From Candidatus Bathyarchaeota archaeon (GTDB taxonomy: Archaea; Thermoproteota; Bathyarchaeia; Bathyarchaeales; Bathycorpusculaceae): 64,000 bases of DNA. The position numbers were made by a program, and so were the translations under genes. Below, piece by piece: positions 16,202 through 25,776 of the stretch. Position 1 is the stretch's first letter. Every line of letters starts with the position of its first letter. The notes under the pieces are model-generated. The model saw nothing but the letters and a program-made list of their open reading frames with translations, searched no databases and was not told the DNA's origin. The stretch lies in contig PLTA01000039.1 of assembly GCA_003164295.1 (NCBI GenBank), positions 336,908 to 400,907 of the forward strand, written 5' to 3'.

Positions 16202-17473
16202 ATGAAGATCGCAATGATTCACACTCCGCTAGTAGGACGTGGTGGCGGGCAAAGGCAAATTTTGAAGTTGGCTTTTGAACTTCAGAGGTTTGGGCATGAA
16301 GTTGAGATTTTTACAAGCGCAGTTAACAAAGAAAAATGTTATCCTGATATAATCAAAAAACTCAAGATAACCGTGATTCCGCATCCTCTGGGAAAAAAAC
16401 TACCGAAACTTTTTATCCCATTCGAAATCCAACAAAAAGATGAAGACATCAAAGAAGCCGCCGAATCTTCATTCCTTCGAAGTTGGATGCGAAAAGCCAT
16501 GGGACGACAATTCTACACTGCTCCATATGACTTTCCAACTATGATCAATATAGGCAGAAAAATACCTGAAGGCTTTGATATAATAAACAACCACAACTTT
16601 CCCTCAGAATGGGCAGCTTTTTTGGCTAAAAAAAGATTGAACGTTCCCGTTGTGTGGATGTGTAATGAACCGCCCGATTGGTTTTTTGCTTCAGAAGCTA
16701 GAAAGGGTTTGCGCAAAATTAATTGGCCAATTTACGAATTAGTTGATAAAACTGCTTCAAGCTATATTGATGAGTTTTTAGTTTTATCAAAAATTGCACA
16801 GGGCCATGTGGATAAAGCTTATCATCGACCGTCAAGAATTGTGAGAAGTGGTGTCGATATTGAGCTTTTACATAATGCTTCAGGAACAGATATCCGAGAA
16901 AAAAATGGGTTAAATACCGATTTTGTTTTGCTACAAGTCGGCAACTTTCAACGCAGTAAAGGACAAGCTGACTCTATTAGAACACTTTATCGTCTTTCCA
17001 AGAATTATGATCGAATTAAACTGATTCTTGACGGTGGAGGCCCAAAAGAAGAATTAATTAAATTGAGCGAAAAACTTGGTGTAAAAGACAAAGTAATATT
17101 TCTACACAGCAACAACGATGAAGAGCTTGCAAAAGTTTACGCTGCATGTGATGTATTTCTTTTTCCGGAACAGATAACCTGGGGTTTAGCCTTAATTGAA
17201 GCAATGGCAGCCTCAAAACCCGTTATAGCCTCTAACAAATGTGGTGGCTCAGAAATTATTCAGCCGAACGTGAACGGTTTAGTTTTTGATCAATCAAAAC
17301 CAGAGGAAATTGCACAGCAGGTAAAGCTATTGATGAACAATGATGACTTGCGCAGAAAAATTGGCGAGCAAGCATACGAATACGTCAACAACCATTTGTC
17401 ATGGGAAAAATATGCACGAACAATGGAAACAATTTTTGAAGAAGCAATTAAAACCTATAAACAAAAAATTTGA
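16202..17473 (+). CDS. GT4-family glycosyltransferase (paralogue of 13070)
   Basis: 423 residues, start MKIAMIHTPLVGRGGGQRQIL. Donor-domain motifs are LLQVGNFQRSKGQ, LILDGGGPKEEL, FLFPEQITWGLALIEAMAAS and CGGSEIIQPNVNG. It shares long blocks with the protein at 13070 but carries an insertion near residues 60-95. No signal peptide or membrane helix; it probably acts on the cytoplasmic face on a lipid-linked glycan. Confidence 0.88.
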   Translation: MKIAMIHTPLVGRGGGQRQILKLAFELQRFGHEVEIFTSAVNKEKCYPDIIKKLKITVIPHPLGKKLPKLFIPFEIQQKDEDIKEAAESSFLRSWMRKAMGRQFYTAPYDFPTMINIGRKIPEGFDIINNHNFPSEWAAFLAKKRLNVPVVWMCNEPPDWFFASEARKGLRKINWPIYELVDKTASSYIDEFLVLSKIAQGHVDKAYHRPSRIVRSGVDIELLHNASGTDIREKNGLNTDFVLLQVGNFQRSKGQADSIRTLYRLSKNYDRIKLILDGGGPKEELIKLSEKLGVKDKVIFLHSNNDEELAKVYAACDVFLFPEQITWGLALIEAMAASKPVIASNKCGGSEIIQPNVNGLVFDQSKPEEIAQQVKLLMNNDDLRRKIGEQAYEYVNNHLSWEKYARTMETIFEEAIKTYKQKI

Positions 17474-17549
17474 TGACCAATTTGATTCTGATAATATTTT
17501 CCTGTTTTGCCTGATTATATAAATAGCTGACCTTCTTAAGATACGGCAG

Positions 17550-18470
17550 TTGAAATCCTACTTGGGGAACGGCTTGATTAGCAAAGTTGATTTGGTAATG
17601 TGGACCAAAAATGGAGCCCAAACATTGCCTGTTGTTCTTAAAAGGATAAGTGAAGTAGTTCCTCAAGAATTTGTAAATAAAAAAATAATTGTTGATGATG
17701 CAAGTACTGATGGTACTCAGCATATCGCATCTTCATTTGGCTGGCAAGTTATTCCAAACAAAGGCACTGGAATAAGCGAAGGTGCAAACACGGCATTAGA
17801 GAAAGTCACGTCAGATTTTTTCATAAGTTTCGAGCAAGATCTTTTGTTAGCTTTCGATTGGTGGCAAAAAATTCCTCCATTGCTTGAAAACCCCACTGTT
17901 GCAGTTTCATCAGGGATGCGTTTTGCTGATAAACCCGTGGGCGTTAAAAAAATGCAGGAGTACGTGGGCAAAAAATATCGTGGAGAAGCAAACCTATCTT
18001 CTTGGCTTAAGTCAAGAGATATGTCGGCTTTCACTTTAGGAAAAACATTAGACAACACAATTTACAAAGCAAAGATAATACGGCAACTTGGCGGGTTTCC
18101 AAAACTGCCGGTAAACGCTGGTGTAGATACTACTTTAGCCTACAAAATTAGCCATGCTGGTTACCAATGGATTGTTGATTATAAGGTTCGATCTGTACAT
18201 TTACGCAAAGGGTTGAAACAAGAATTGGATCATCAATTTTGGTATGGCGCGCAACTTTACGAGATATGTCGAAAAATACGGACGGAAACAAATATTCCTC
18301 CGCCAGCAACAAGGCTTGGTGTAATTCGCCGATTCGTTATATCCCCCTTTACAGGATTGTTTATGGCAGTTCAAACCCGAGAAGCTACCGTTTTGTACAT
18401 TCATCCATTGATTCGATTTTATTACTTGAAAGGTCTCTTACAATCTTCGAAAGTTTCAAAAATCAGATAA
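17550..18470 (+). CDS. GT2-family glycosyltransferase
   Basis: 306 residues from TTG 17550; the TTG at 17574, six bases after GGGGA, is an equally good start. The GT-A motifs are VDLVMWTKNGAQTLPVVLKR, KIIVDDASTDGTQ, a FEQDLLL metal-binding-type acidic motif, and an acceptor-side Asp in NAGVDTTLAYK. The C-terminus (~residues 260-300) is hydrophobic and may associate with the membrane. Donor and acceptor unknown. Confidence 0.82.
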   Translation: MKSYLGNGLISKVDLVMWTKNGAQTLPVVLKRISEVVPQEFVNKKIIVDDASTDGTQHIASSFGWQVIPNKGTGISEGANTALEKVTSDFFISFEQDLLLAFDWWQKIPPLLENPTVAVSSGMRFADKPVGVKKMQEYVGKKYRGEANLSSWLKSRDMSAFTLGKTLDNTIYKAKIIRQLGGFPKLPVNAGVDTTLAYKISHAGYQWIVDYKVRSVHLRKGLKQELDHQFWYGAQLYEICRKIRTETNIPPPATRLGVIRRFVISPFTGLFMAVQTREATVLYIHPLIRFYYLKGLLQSSKVSKIR

Positions 18471-18549
18471 AGGTTGAGCAGCATTTTCCTGAATGGTTAA
18501 ATTATTAAAGCTGATTTAAAGAGTCGTTTAACACTGGGGATCATCGTCT

Positions 18550-20055
18550 TTGGCAAATGAGCAAGCAATGATAAAGCTAAGATTAGATGTGGATTACCCT
18601 TACCCATCAAGGACTAAAAGTTTCGTCTACGTAGCCTTGGGAATTAAGAAAAAAAATCAGGATTACTTGAAAAACGCAAAAATTATTGCCAGAATGATTA
18701 ATGAATCTCCAAAACAAGTTGTTGCTTACTGGTTTTTTACGCCATATACAATTCCCGATAAAAAACTGCTTAGTTTGCTTAATAACGAGCGGCATGAAGT
18801 TGCTTTGCACGTTGCAACCGATCCCTATCGTGAATGGAAAATCTTAGAAAATGAAACCAAACGGCCAGTAAAATATTATACAATTCATGGAACTTCACGC
18901 ATTATTGCCCAGTTGCTTTGGGGACGAAAAATTGGGGAACAAAAAGCCAACATCCCCCCAGAGTTCCCATTAAAATCGTTCCATGATTATGAATCAATGA
19001 CTTTTATGCTGGATCACGCCCTTAGGGTGAGCGGCAAAGAATTTGTGATAAATGAGCTTCCAAAATTAATTGTTGCAAATAAGTTTTTGGCGGTCCATCC
19101 TGAATGGCTCTTTAACAAGGGAAGAATAAACCCAAGAGGGCCTTACTACGATATTTTAAAATTAATTTTAGATGTAGATCACGATTTTGAAACTTTGCAG
19201 GTAAAAAAGAAACTTTCCGCAAAAACAGCCCATGATATCCAAGAATACGAAAAAAACATTGTGCCATCCGAAGAATACCTTGAGAAGTTAAAAGAAAGAG
19301 ACATAGACATTTTCACTTTTTTGGAGAGAAAATGGTGTTGCCCAATACCTCATACCTCAAAAAAATGGTTAAAGACAGATGACAACGTTGCTTTGCTCGA
19401 AATAAAAAACTATGAAACATGGTGGACAAATGTTGGGAAAAAAACCCGTAATATGGTTCGTCGGGCAGAAAAAGAAGGAGTGAAAGTGACTATCGTGGAG
19501 CCAAACGAAAAGTTTGCTGAAGGGGTCTGGAAAATTTATAATGAAACTCCAATTAGGCAAGAGCGTGCCTTTTTGCATTACGGTGAGCCGCTTGAAGCTG
19601 TCAAAGGAAATATGCTTGGGGCTCAAAAATCAACTTTTATAGGAGCATATTTGCAAGAAGAGCTTGTTGGATTTATACAAATACTTTATGGAGACAATAT
19701 TGCGATAATTGCGCAGATACTTTCGATGCAAAAGCATTGGAATAAATCCTTAAACAATGCTTTATTAGCGAAAGCAGTTGAAGTCTGCGCATCTAATGAC
19801 AATCGGTGGCTAATTTATGGGCGAATAGGAAATCACCCCTCACTTGATAAATTTAAAGAAAGTAATGGATTTGTTAAATTCGCAATCTCACGTTATTTTG
19901 TACCTCTAACACAGAAAGGCAAAGTTGCCATGCGCTTAGGTTTACATAGAGATTTTAAAGATGCTTTGCCAGAGGCGATTAAAACTCCGCTTATTCCAAT
20001 TTTGAATTGGGTAAGCAGAAGTAGAGTTCGGTTGAAAAAACTTTATAAAAGATAG
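18550..20055 (+). CDS. Polysaccharide-deacetylase-like domain fused to FemAB/GNAT-like acyltransferase
   Basis: 501 residues from a TTG. Residues ~8-230 look like a NodB-type deacetylase: LRLDVDYPYPSR (metal-binding Asp pair), AYWFFTPYTIPD and RHEVALHVATDPY (HxxxxxH), then YYTIHGTSR. Residues ~255-500 look like a FemAB/GNAT-type acyltransferase: YETWWTNVGKKTRNMVRRAE, then FIGAYLQEELVGFIQILYG and WLIYGRIGN. The fusion suggests that a sugar N-acetyl group is removed and the amine (or another group) acylated by one protein. This is inference; no activity is shown. Confidence 0.7.
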   Translation: MANEQAMIKLRLDVDYPYPSRTKSFVYVALGIKKKNQDYLKNAKIIARMINESPKQVVAYWFFTPYTIPDKKLLSLLNNERHEVALHVATDPYREWKILENETKRPVKYYTIHGTSRIIAQLLWGRKIGEQKANIPPEFPLKSFHDYESMTFMLDHALRVSGKEFVINELPKLIVANKFLAVHPEWLFNKGRINPRGPYYDILKLILDVDHDFETLQVKKKLSAKTAHDIQEYEKNIVPSEEYLEKLKERDIDIFTFLERKWCCPIPHTSKKWLKTDDNVALLEIKNYETWWTNVGKKTRNMVRRAEKEGVKVTIVEPNEKFAEGVWKIYNETPIRQERAFLHYGEPLEAVKGNMLGAQKSTFIGAYLQEELVGFIQILYGDNIAIIAQILSMQKHWNKSLNNALLAKAVEVCASNDNRWLIYGRIGNHPSLDKFKESNGFVKFAISRYFVPLTQKGKVAMRLGLHRDFKDALPEAIKTPLIPILNWVSRSRVRLKKLYKR

Positions 20056-20162
20056 CGGTGCCACTAAACTTTTTTTTAATTTGTAATTCGAAGCTAACTG
20101 TCGAACAAAAAATGAGTAATACTTTCAAAGAAAAGATAAATAACAAGATAGCCAATAATTGA

Positions 20163-20181
20163 GAAAACAGAACCGCTTACG
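20163..20181 (+). repeat. Leader copy 1 of a permuted 10-mer pair
   Basis: GAAAACAGAA (20163-20172) runs into ACCGCTTACG (20172-20181), ending 23 bases before the GTG of the next gene. The same two 10-mers occur in swapped order at 21294-21313, ahead of the following gene. Confidence 0.6.
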
Positions 20182-20204
20182 ACTTTGTTTAGAGGAAATC
20201 TGCA

Positions 20205-21167
20205 GTGTCTCAAGCAACCACATATGTTGTTATCGCGAACTGGAATGGCAAAGAACAACTACAGACTTGTCTCAAATCCTTTTTCACACATACTTTGAGC
20301 CCTGAATGTAAGGTGATTGTCGTGGATAATGCAAGCACTGACGGATCAACCGAAATGCTTCAAGAAAAGTTTCCCGATGTAGAACTTATAGCAAACGTTG
20401 AGAATACTGGTTTTTCAAGGGCTAATAACCAAGGGATTCAATGTGCCCTTGCAAATGACGCGAAATATGTTTTGCTATTAAACAATGATGTCGAAATTGT
20501 TGATGGAAACTGGCTGGAAACTTTGATCAGTGTTCTTGAATCCGACATTAAAATAGGAATTGTCGGTTGTAAACTTCTCTACCCTAACGGAAAAATCCAG
20601 CATGCTGGTGGAATAATTAACTTGACTGGGGGGCATAATCGTGGTGAGTGTGAAGAAGATGTTGGTAAATATGATACAATTGATTTTCCAAAGTTTGTAA
20701 CAGGGGCAGTTTTGTTAATTAGATCTGAAGTGATACGCAAAATTGGTTTTTTGGATGAGGGATTTACGCCGTTGTATTATGAAGATGTGGATTGGTGTGT
20801 GAGAGCAGGGCTTTATGGATATAAAGTAGCATATTCACCAAATCCAACAATTATTCATCGTTGCGGATCATCCGCCAATAAGTTGAATCAGGAAATGAAG
20901 ATGTTTTACCTGCACAGAAGCTTTATCCGATTCTTTCTGCTCAACTTCCAATTTACAGATATACTTAAGCGCATCTCAAAATTTGAAATAAGAATGGCTA
21001 TAGGTTGCTTGATTGGTCGTTCGCAAAACAAAAAAATTATGTTGACTCTGCGGTTCGACGCTTCAAATCGGTTGATGCTTTTTTATAAAGCATGGTTGTC
21101 AAATCTTCAAAATCTTAAAAACATACTTACTTTGAGGAAACAGCGATTTGATTTACATGCATCATAA
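20205..21167 (+). CDS. GT2-family glycosyltransferase (rhamnosyltransferase-like)
   Basis: 320 residues from GTG with AGAGGA upstream. GT-A motifs: VVIANWNGKEQLQTCL, VIVVDNASTDGSTEML, ENTGFSRANNQGI, LLLNNDVEI (DxD-like), GIVGCKLLYPNG, TGAVLLIRSEVI and YYEDVDWCVRAGL (catalytic ED). This pattern is that of WbbL-type rhamnosyl- or related transferases. The donor cannot be set from sequence. Confidence 0.88.
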   Translation: MSQATTYVVIANWNGKEQLQTCLKSFFTHTLSPECKVIVVDNASTDGSTEMLQEKFPDVELIANVENTGFSRANNQGIQCALANDAKYVLLLNNDVEIVDGNWLETLISVLESDIKIGIVGCKLLYPNGKIQHAGGIINLTGGHNRGECEEDVGKYDTIDFPKFVTGAVLLIRSEVIRKIGFLDEGFTPLYYEDVDWCVRAGLYGYKVAYSPNPTIIHRCGSSANKLNQEMKMFYLHRSFIRFFLLNFQFTDILKRISKFEIRMAIGCLIGRSQNKKIMLTLRFDASNRLMLFYKAWLSNLQNLKNILTLRKQRFDLHAS

Positions 21168-21293
21168 TTTTTTTTAAAAAAAATTCAATGGTGCATTAGG
21201 GAATTTTGCCGTAACTTTAATTCAGCTATATCTAAATAAGAGTTTAATAATTAATTCACAAGATAGCAATTTATCCTAATGGAGAAGGGAATT

Positions 21294-21313
21294 ACCGCTT
21301 ACGGAAAACAGAA
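21294..21313 (+). repeat. Leader copy 2 of a permuted 10-mer pair
   Basis: ACCGCTTACG (21294-21303) is followed directly by GAAAACAGAA (21304-21313), 11 bases before the ATG at 21325. Both words also occur, in the opposite order, ahead of the previous gene at 20163-20181. Confidence 0.6.
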
Positions 21314-21324
21314 ATATTCGTGTC

Positions 21325-22812
21325 ATGGTAACGCAAAAGTTAGTTAATCTCAAAAGAGAACTTCGCATCATGTTTTTCAAATTCGTTTCTCCGTTAACTT
21401 CTCTCAAAGTTGAAGGCAAAAATGGCTCTTTTAAGAATCGTTGGCGATTTAGCAGGAAGGCAAAAAGTCTGGTGGTTATTGCAATCATTTGCGTTATGCT
21501 GGTCTCTATTTTTGCTTTCTTGCCAAAACAAAACGTATCAAAAGCTATTATTCCACAAACCATTGATAATTCACCTTCGCCATCTGCAACTCCTCAGAAG
21601 ATTAATAATAATAAAAACAATATTTCTACCCCAATTATTGGGTTACCTAACTTCAATCCACTTCCAACTGACACTCCGACGCCTAAGCCTCCGGGTTTGT
21701 TAGCATCTGCTCAAACAATCAATAGTTCCGTCTGGCAGGCGGTGGCAGCTAACGCGTGGGCTTATTTCCAACCAGGGGGCGGTGTAGATTCCACAACTGG
21801 GCTTCCATGTTCAAGCGGCCCTGTTTTCACTGATTGGGATTTGGGCGCCTATATTCAAGCTGTTATTGATGCACAGAAGATAGGTCTGATCGACACTGGG
21901 GGACCTTGGGGTTCTTATGCACGGCTTGATAAAGTTGTGACGTTTCTGGAAAATCGGCAGCTTAATGCCAATAACTATCCATATCAATTCTATTGTACAA
22001 ACGGATTGGTCGATTATCCAGACTCATATCAAGCAAACGAGACGGTTGACACAGTTGATATTGGGCGCTTGTTTGTTGCTCTTAATAATGTTAGAAATTA
22101 TGACTCTAACTTGACTTCTGGAATTAATAATTTTGTTTACAATGTTTACGATAATAGATCGAACTTTGCCGCTTTACTCCCTTCAATTAAGAGTGACGTT
22201 CTGACCTCGACAAGTATTTATTCTTACTATTGTTCGAGTGGATTCGCAAGTTTTTGGCCTAATAACCTTCCTAATGTTCAAAGCACAATTCTCAATAATA
22301 TTTATTCAGCCGGAAATGGAAATGTTACAGCTTTAGGAAATGTTTCGTTGCCCAAAGCTGCAATAACAGGTGATCCATTATTTTGTTCAATTTTTGAACT
22401 TAATAATACCGATCCCAGATTGATGACTTTAGCAAATCAGGTTTATTTGGCTTCTGCCGCGTATTACAATGTCACTGGCCATTACCGTGCTTTTAGTGAA
22501 GGACCAACCTTTAGCGGTACCTGGGAATGGGAATGGATTGTTACACCCGATGGTCAAACTTGGATTCTGGACAGTTCTAATTCAAACTCGATTCCAATAG
22601 CTTACACAAAAATAGCGTTGAGCTTTCTCGCCATTTATAATACATCTTACTCCTTGAACATGTCTATTTTTCTTGAGAATATACTTCCTAATCCCACCAG
22701 TGGATATTGGGAGGGTGTTGACGACGCAGGAAATCCACTGCTAAGCGTCGGTGATCTTACAAACAGCTTAATCTTAGATGCATCTCTCTACGCTATACAG
22801 AATAATCCATAA
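21325..22812 (+). CDS. Membrane-anchored DUF3131 (glucanase-like) protein
   Basis: 495 residues. A basic N-terminus (1-45) precedes one hydrophobic helix (SLVVIAIICVMLVSIFAFLP, ~48-67), then a Ser/Thr/Pro/Asn-rich linker to ~125, and an extracellular domain. AVAANAWAYFQ, FTDWDLGAYIQAVIDAQK, RLFVALNNV and GYWEGVDDAGN fit DUF3131, related to the GH144-type (alpha/alpha)6 glucanases. It probably faces outside and trims or binds the surface glycan made by this locus. Catalytic residues were not mapped. Confidence 0.68.
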   Translation: MVTQKLVNLKRELRIMFFKFVSPLTSLKVEGKNGSFKNRWRFSRKAKSLVVIAIICVMLVSIFAFLPKQNVSKAIIPQTIDNSPSPSATPQKINNNKNNISTPIIGLPNFNPLPTDTPTPKPPGLLASAQTINSSVWQAVAANAWAYFQPGGGVDSTTGLPCSSGPVFTDWDLGAYIQAVIDAQKIGLIDTGGPWGSYARLDKVVTFLENRQLNANNYPYQFYCTNGLVDYPDSYQANETVDTVDIGRLFVALNNVRNYDSNLTSGINNFVYNVYDNRSNFAALLPSIKSDVLTSTSIYSYYCSSGFASFWPNNLPNVQSTILNNIYSAGNGNVTALGNVSLPKAAITGDPLFCSIFELNNTDPRLMTLANQVYLASAAYYNVTGHYRAFSEGPTFSGTWEWEWIVTPDGQTWILDSSNSNSIPIAYTKIALSFLAIYNTSYSLNMSIFLENILPNPTSGYWEGVDDAGNPLLSVGDLTNSLILDASLYAIQNNP

Positions 22813-23132
22813 AATATCGTGTAATTTTTGAATTTTTGATAAATAACATTTAGCGATTCTAAAGCTTTTTCATCCCTTGATATGTCGCAAATATTTTGGC
22901 CCCAGATTACGCAAAAAGCTGCGCACAATCAATTCAAGAAAAAGTAAATCAAAATAGCGTATATCTAGTGTTCAGTTTTATGAGTAGCATGTTTAGGAGG
23001 AAAATTTAGCTTTACGATTACTTCAAATTTTGACGAAGCTGAACTGTTTTTCGTGATAATTTATTATGTTGAATCACTCATTATGGTCGAAAAGTGAAAA
23101 GATGTTTAGGCGGGTGAAAAACTCTGTATAAA
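22813..23132. other. Intergenic region without recognised gene
   Basis: 320 AT-rich bases between the DUF3131 gene and the next glycosyltransferase. A perfect-looking TAGGAGGAAAA (~22992-23002) is followed by no start codon at proper spacing, so it may be a relic. A GGCGGGTG purine-rich site lies at ~23110 before the downstream gene. No RNA gene recognised. Confidence 0.45.
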
Positions 23133-24284
23133 GTGGGCATCTTAAGAGGCCCAAGTCTGAACCCATATGAAGGGCAATGTTTCGAGAAACTCCCCAAATA
23201 CGGTTTTCAACCTATAGGTATCACCACTTACGACAATGCGTTTAACCTTTCAGAAATTCATTTTCCTAAGAAAGTGGGACATAATTTCAACACCATAACA
23301 AAAGGAAAGCTAAGGCGGCCACTGCATTTAGCCCAAAGGGTAACAGGATATGACTTTAACTCGTGGAACCTTCGAATATTTGATTTAAAAAGATTAACAG
23401 CTGACACAGACATCATTTATTCAGCAGACGAATGGTACCCATACACCTACCAAGCAGTAAAGACGGGAATCCCAACGATAATAATGGAATGGGAAAACAT
23501 TGCATTCAACCCAGAAGTGATTCCATACTCAAAAATTAGAAATTATAATCATGAGCATGCGAAACATTTTGTCGCTATAACTGAAAAAGCCAAAGATGCA
23601 TTGATCCTTGAAGGTGTGACACCTGACCGGATTTCTGTTGTGCCTTCTGGCTTAGATTGCGAGAAATTTAAACCACTGGGAAAAAATGAAGAAGTCGCTA
23701 AAAAATTGGGAATTTCCATAGATTCTATCAGAATTCTGTTTGTTGGGCGACTAGTTCGGGAAAAGGGCATTTTAGACCTTTTAAATGCTTTTTCACAACT
23801 GCTTACAAAAATCCCTAACGTTGAGCTTTTAATTGTCGGTTCAGGCAACCCTGGTATGCAAATTAAAATTAAGCAACTTGTCCACAATCTCAAAATTGGC
23901 GGCAAAGTAAAGTTTCTGGGAAGTATTGAATATTCCCTTATGCCCCAAATACACAATCTGGCAGATGTTTTCTGTTTGCCGAGTATTCCGACCAACGTTT
24001 GGGCTGAACAGTTTGGCTATTCAATAGTTGAAGCAATGGCATGCGGAAAACCCGTCATTTCAACTTCGACAGGTTCGATACCTGAAGTTGTCAAGGATCG
24101 CATCACCGGAATTCTAGTTAAACCTAACAACCAAGTTGGACTTCAAACTGCTTTAGAAGAGCTTGTCTTTAATGAACGGGAAAGGGAGATATTTGGCAAT
24201 AACGGGCGAAAATGGGTTTTACAATCGTTTGAAGCTAATAAGATAGCAGGCAAACTTGCCGAGATTTATGAGAAATATCTATAA
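23133..24284 (+). CDS. GT4-family glycosyltransferase
   Basis: 383 residues from GTG 23133; the start is uncertain because the ribosome binding site lies ~20 bases upstream. The N-terminal domain lacks the common GGxExxL motif. The donor domain is classical: ILFVGRLVREKGILDLL, LLIVGSGNPG, FLGSIEYSLMPQIHNLADVFCLPS and FGYSIVEAMACGKPVISTSTG (EX7E). It is likely a late enzyme of the glycan pathway. Confidence 0.87.
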   Translation: MGILRGPSLNPYEGQCFEKLPKYGFQPIGITTYDNAFNLSEIHFPKKVGHNFNTITKGKLRRPLHLAQRVTGYDFNSWNLRIFDLKRLTADTDIIYSADEWYPYTYQAVKTGIPTIIMEWENIAFNPEVIPYSKIRNYNHEHAKHFVAITEKAKDALILEGVTPDRISVVPSGLDCEKFKPLGKNEEVAKKLGISIDSIRILFVGRLVREKGILDLLNAFSQLLTKIPNVELLIVGSGNPGMQIKIKQLVHNLKIGGKVKFLGSIEYSLMPQIHNLADVFCLPSIPTNVWAEQFGYSIVEAMACGKPVISTSTGSIPEVVKDRITGILVKPNNQVGLQTALEELVFNEREREIFGNNGRKWVLQSFEANKIAGKLAEIYEKYL

Positions 24285-24429
24285 TGTTTTGATTTTTTTT
24301 ATTTTTCTTAAGAAATATTTTTCCATTTAGTGTTAAAGTTACGTCTTTTTCATAAACAGTATTTGAAATCGTTTCTGGGAAAAAACACAAAAGCTCCGTA
24401 TGAATATAACTTTGCTGTGATGAAAATAA

Positions 24430-25662
24430 TTGATACTTGATGTTGGCTGTGGTTGTAATCCACAAGGCGACTTAAACATTGACATACAGAAGAAAAATGG
24501 ATACAATGTTCGGACTGGAAATCAACATCAAGGAGATTACATGGATATCAATAAAATCAAGAATTATATTGTTGCAGACGTTCATCACCTACCAATAAAG
24601 ACCAAGTCAATAGATTTAGTTTTATCAAGCCATGTCATAGAGCAATCCGAAAATCCAATACTATTGCTTAAAGAAATGTTCAGAGTGACAAAGCATAAAG
24701 TTATTGTTCGATATTCCCATCGAAGAGGCAGTGGAGCTAAAAGACCATTTCATGTTAACTATATTGACGAAGATTGGATAGATAGGTTCTGTCCAGAAGA
24801 TTCAAAAGCAGAACACTTCACACGCATTGGAGATGTATATGTCACTAATCAAATAAGGACGAAGATACCTTCAAAATTAATCCCAATGGTTGAAAAATAC
24901 ACTCCGTTTCGAATTCTTAGGACAATAGAGCAAAATTTGGTTTATGAAGAAAAATACAAAATACCGCGTGAATCAGAAGCATGGATAAGAAGTCCACAAC
25001 AAGCGATTAGCCCACGCATAATATTTGTCGTTGTTTACAATAACAAAACAATACTCGATAACTGCTTCCTATCAAGTCACCCTTCGATTAACTTAAACAA
25101 AAAAATATTGATTGAAAACATATCAAATAAAGGATTGCCCACATTGTTTAATGAAACAGTAGAAGCAAACTTACCCTTTGAAACTGACAGTTGGTTTGTC
25201 TTTTGCCATCAGGATTTCATATTGAATGAAGACCTTTCTGCAAAACTCAAGGGAAAAGATGTAAACTCAATTTATGGTCCCATAGGGATTCAACAATTGG
25301 GTCCTTCTAAAAACATAGGTCAAATCGTTCAGACAGAAGGTTTGCGTTTTGGGAAAAAAATCAAAAATATATATCCAGTTCAAACTCTTGATGAACAATG
25401 TTTAATCATACATTCAAATCTATTCAAGGAAGGTTTACGATTTGATGAAAAATTCCCATTTGATTTTTACGGCGCCGATATTTGCATGCAAGCAAACATC
25501 CTCGGCTTTGATGTACATTCACTTCAGCTAGAATGTCAACACAAAAGCAAACCACTAACAGGGATCTATCCCAAAAGTTATTGGGAAACAAGACCAATAT
25601 TCGCTAAAAAATGGAGCAATCATTTTCCAATTCAAACAACATGTACACGATTCGAGAAATAG
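24430..25662 (+). CDS. Methyltransferase domain fused to a GT2-like domain
   Basis: 410 residues. Residues 1-~110 are a class I SAM methyltransferase: MILDVGCGCNPQGD (motif I), IVADVHHLPIKTKSIDLVLS and SHVIEQSENPILLLKEMFRV. Residues ~195-400 resemble a compact GT2-type region: IIFVVVYNNKTILDNCF, SWFVFCHQDFILNED, an IYGPIGIQ strand, and FPFDFYGADICMQANILG. The start is TTG 24430, directly at motif I, so the usual N-terminal helix is missing; a short ATG frame just upstream (24420) reads MKIIDT then stops, hinting at a one-base shift. Role: possibly glycan capping by methylation plus transfer. Confidence 0.66.
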   Translation: MILDVGCGCNPQGDLNIDIQKKNGYNVRTGNQHQGDYMDINKIKNYIVADVHHLPIKTKSIDLVLSSHVIEQSENPILLLKEMFRVTKHKVIVRYSHRRGSGAKRPFHVNYIDEDWIDRFCPEDSKAEHFTRIGDVYVTNQIRTKIPSKLIPMVEKYTPFRILRTIEQNLVYEEKYKIPRESEAWIRSPQQAISPRIIFVVVYNNKTILDNCFLSSHPSINLNKKILIENISNKGLPTLFNETVEANLPFETDSWFVFCHQDFILNEDLSAKLKGKDVNSIYGPIGIQQLGPSKNIGQIVQTEGLRFGKKIKNIYPVQTLDEQCLIIHSNLFKEGLRFDEKFPFDFYGADICMQANILGFDVHSLQLECQHKSKPLTGIYPKSYWETRPIFAKKWSNHFPIQTTCTRFEK

Positions 25663-25776
25663 AACAAAAAACAATTAGAAATCTTATTTCATTTCTATAT
25701 TTGAATTAAATGGAAAAATATTCGCAACTTTGTTGTTTTTCTTCTTTGTTAGTAAGTTTCATCTTTATTTTTTTAA

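Noticed and set aside
22992..23002. TAGGAGGAAAA as ribosome binding site of a hidden gene
   Set aside because: No start codon at proper distance and stops in all frames shortly after.
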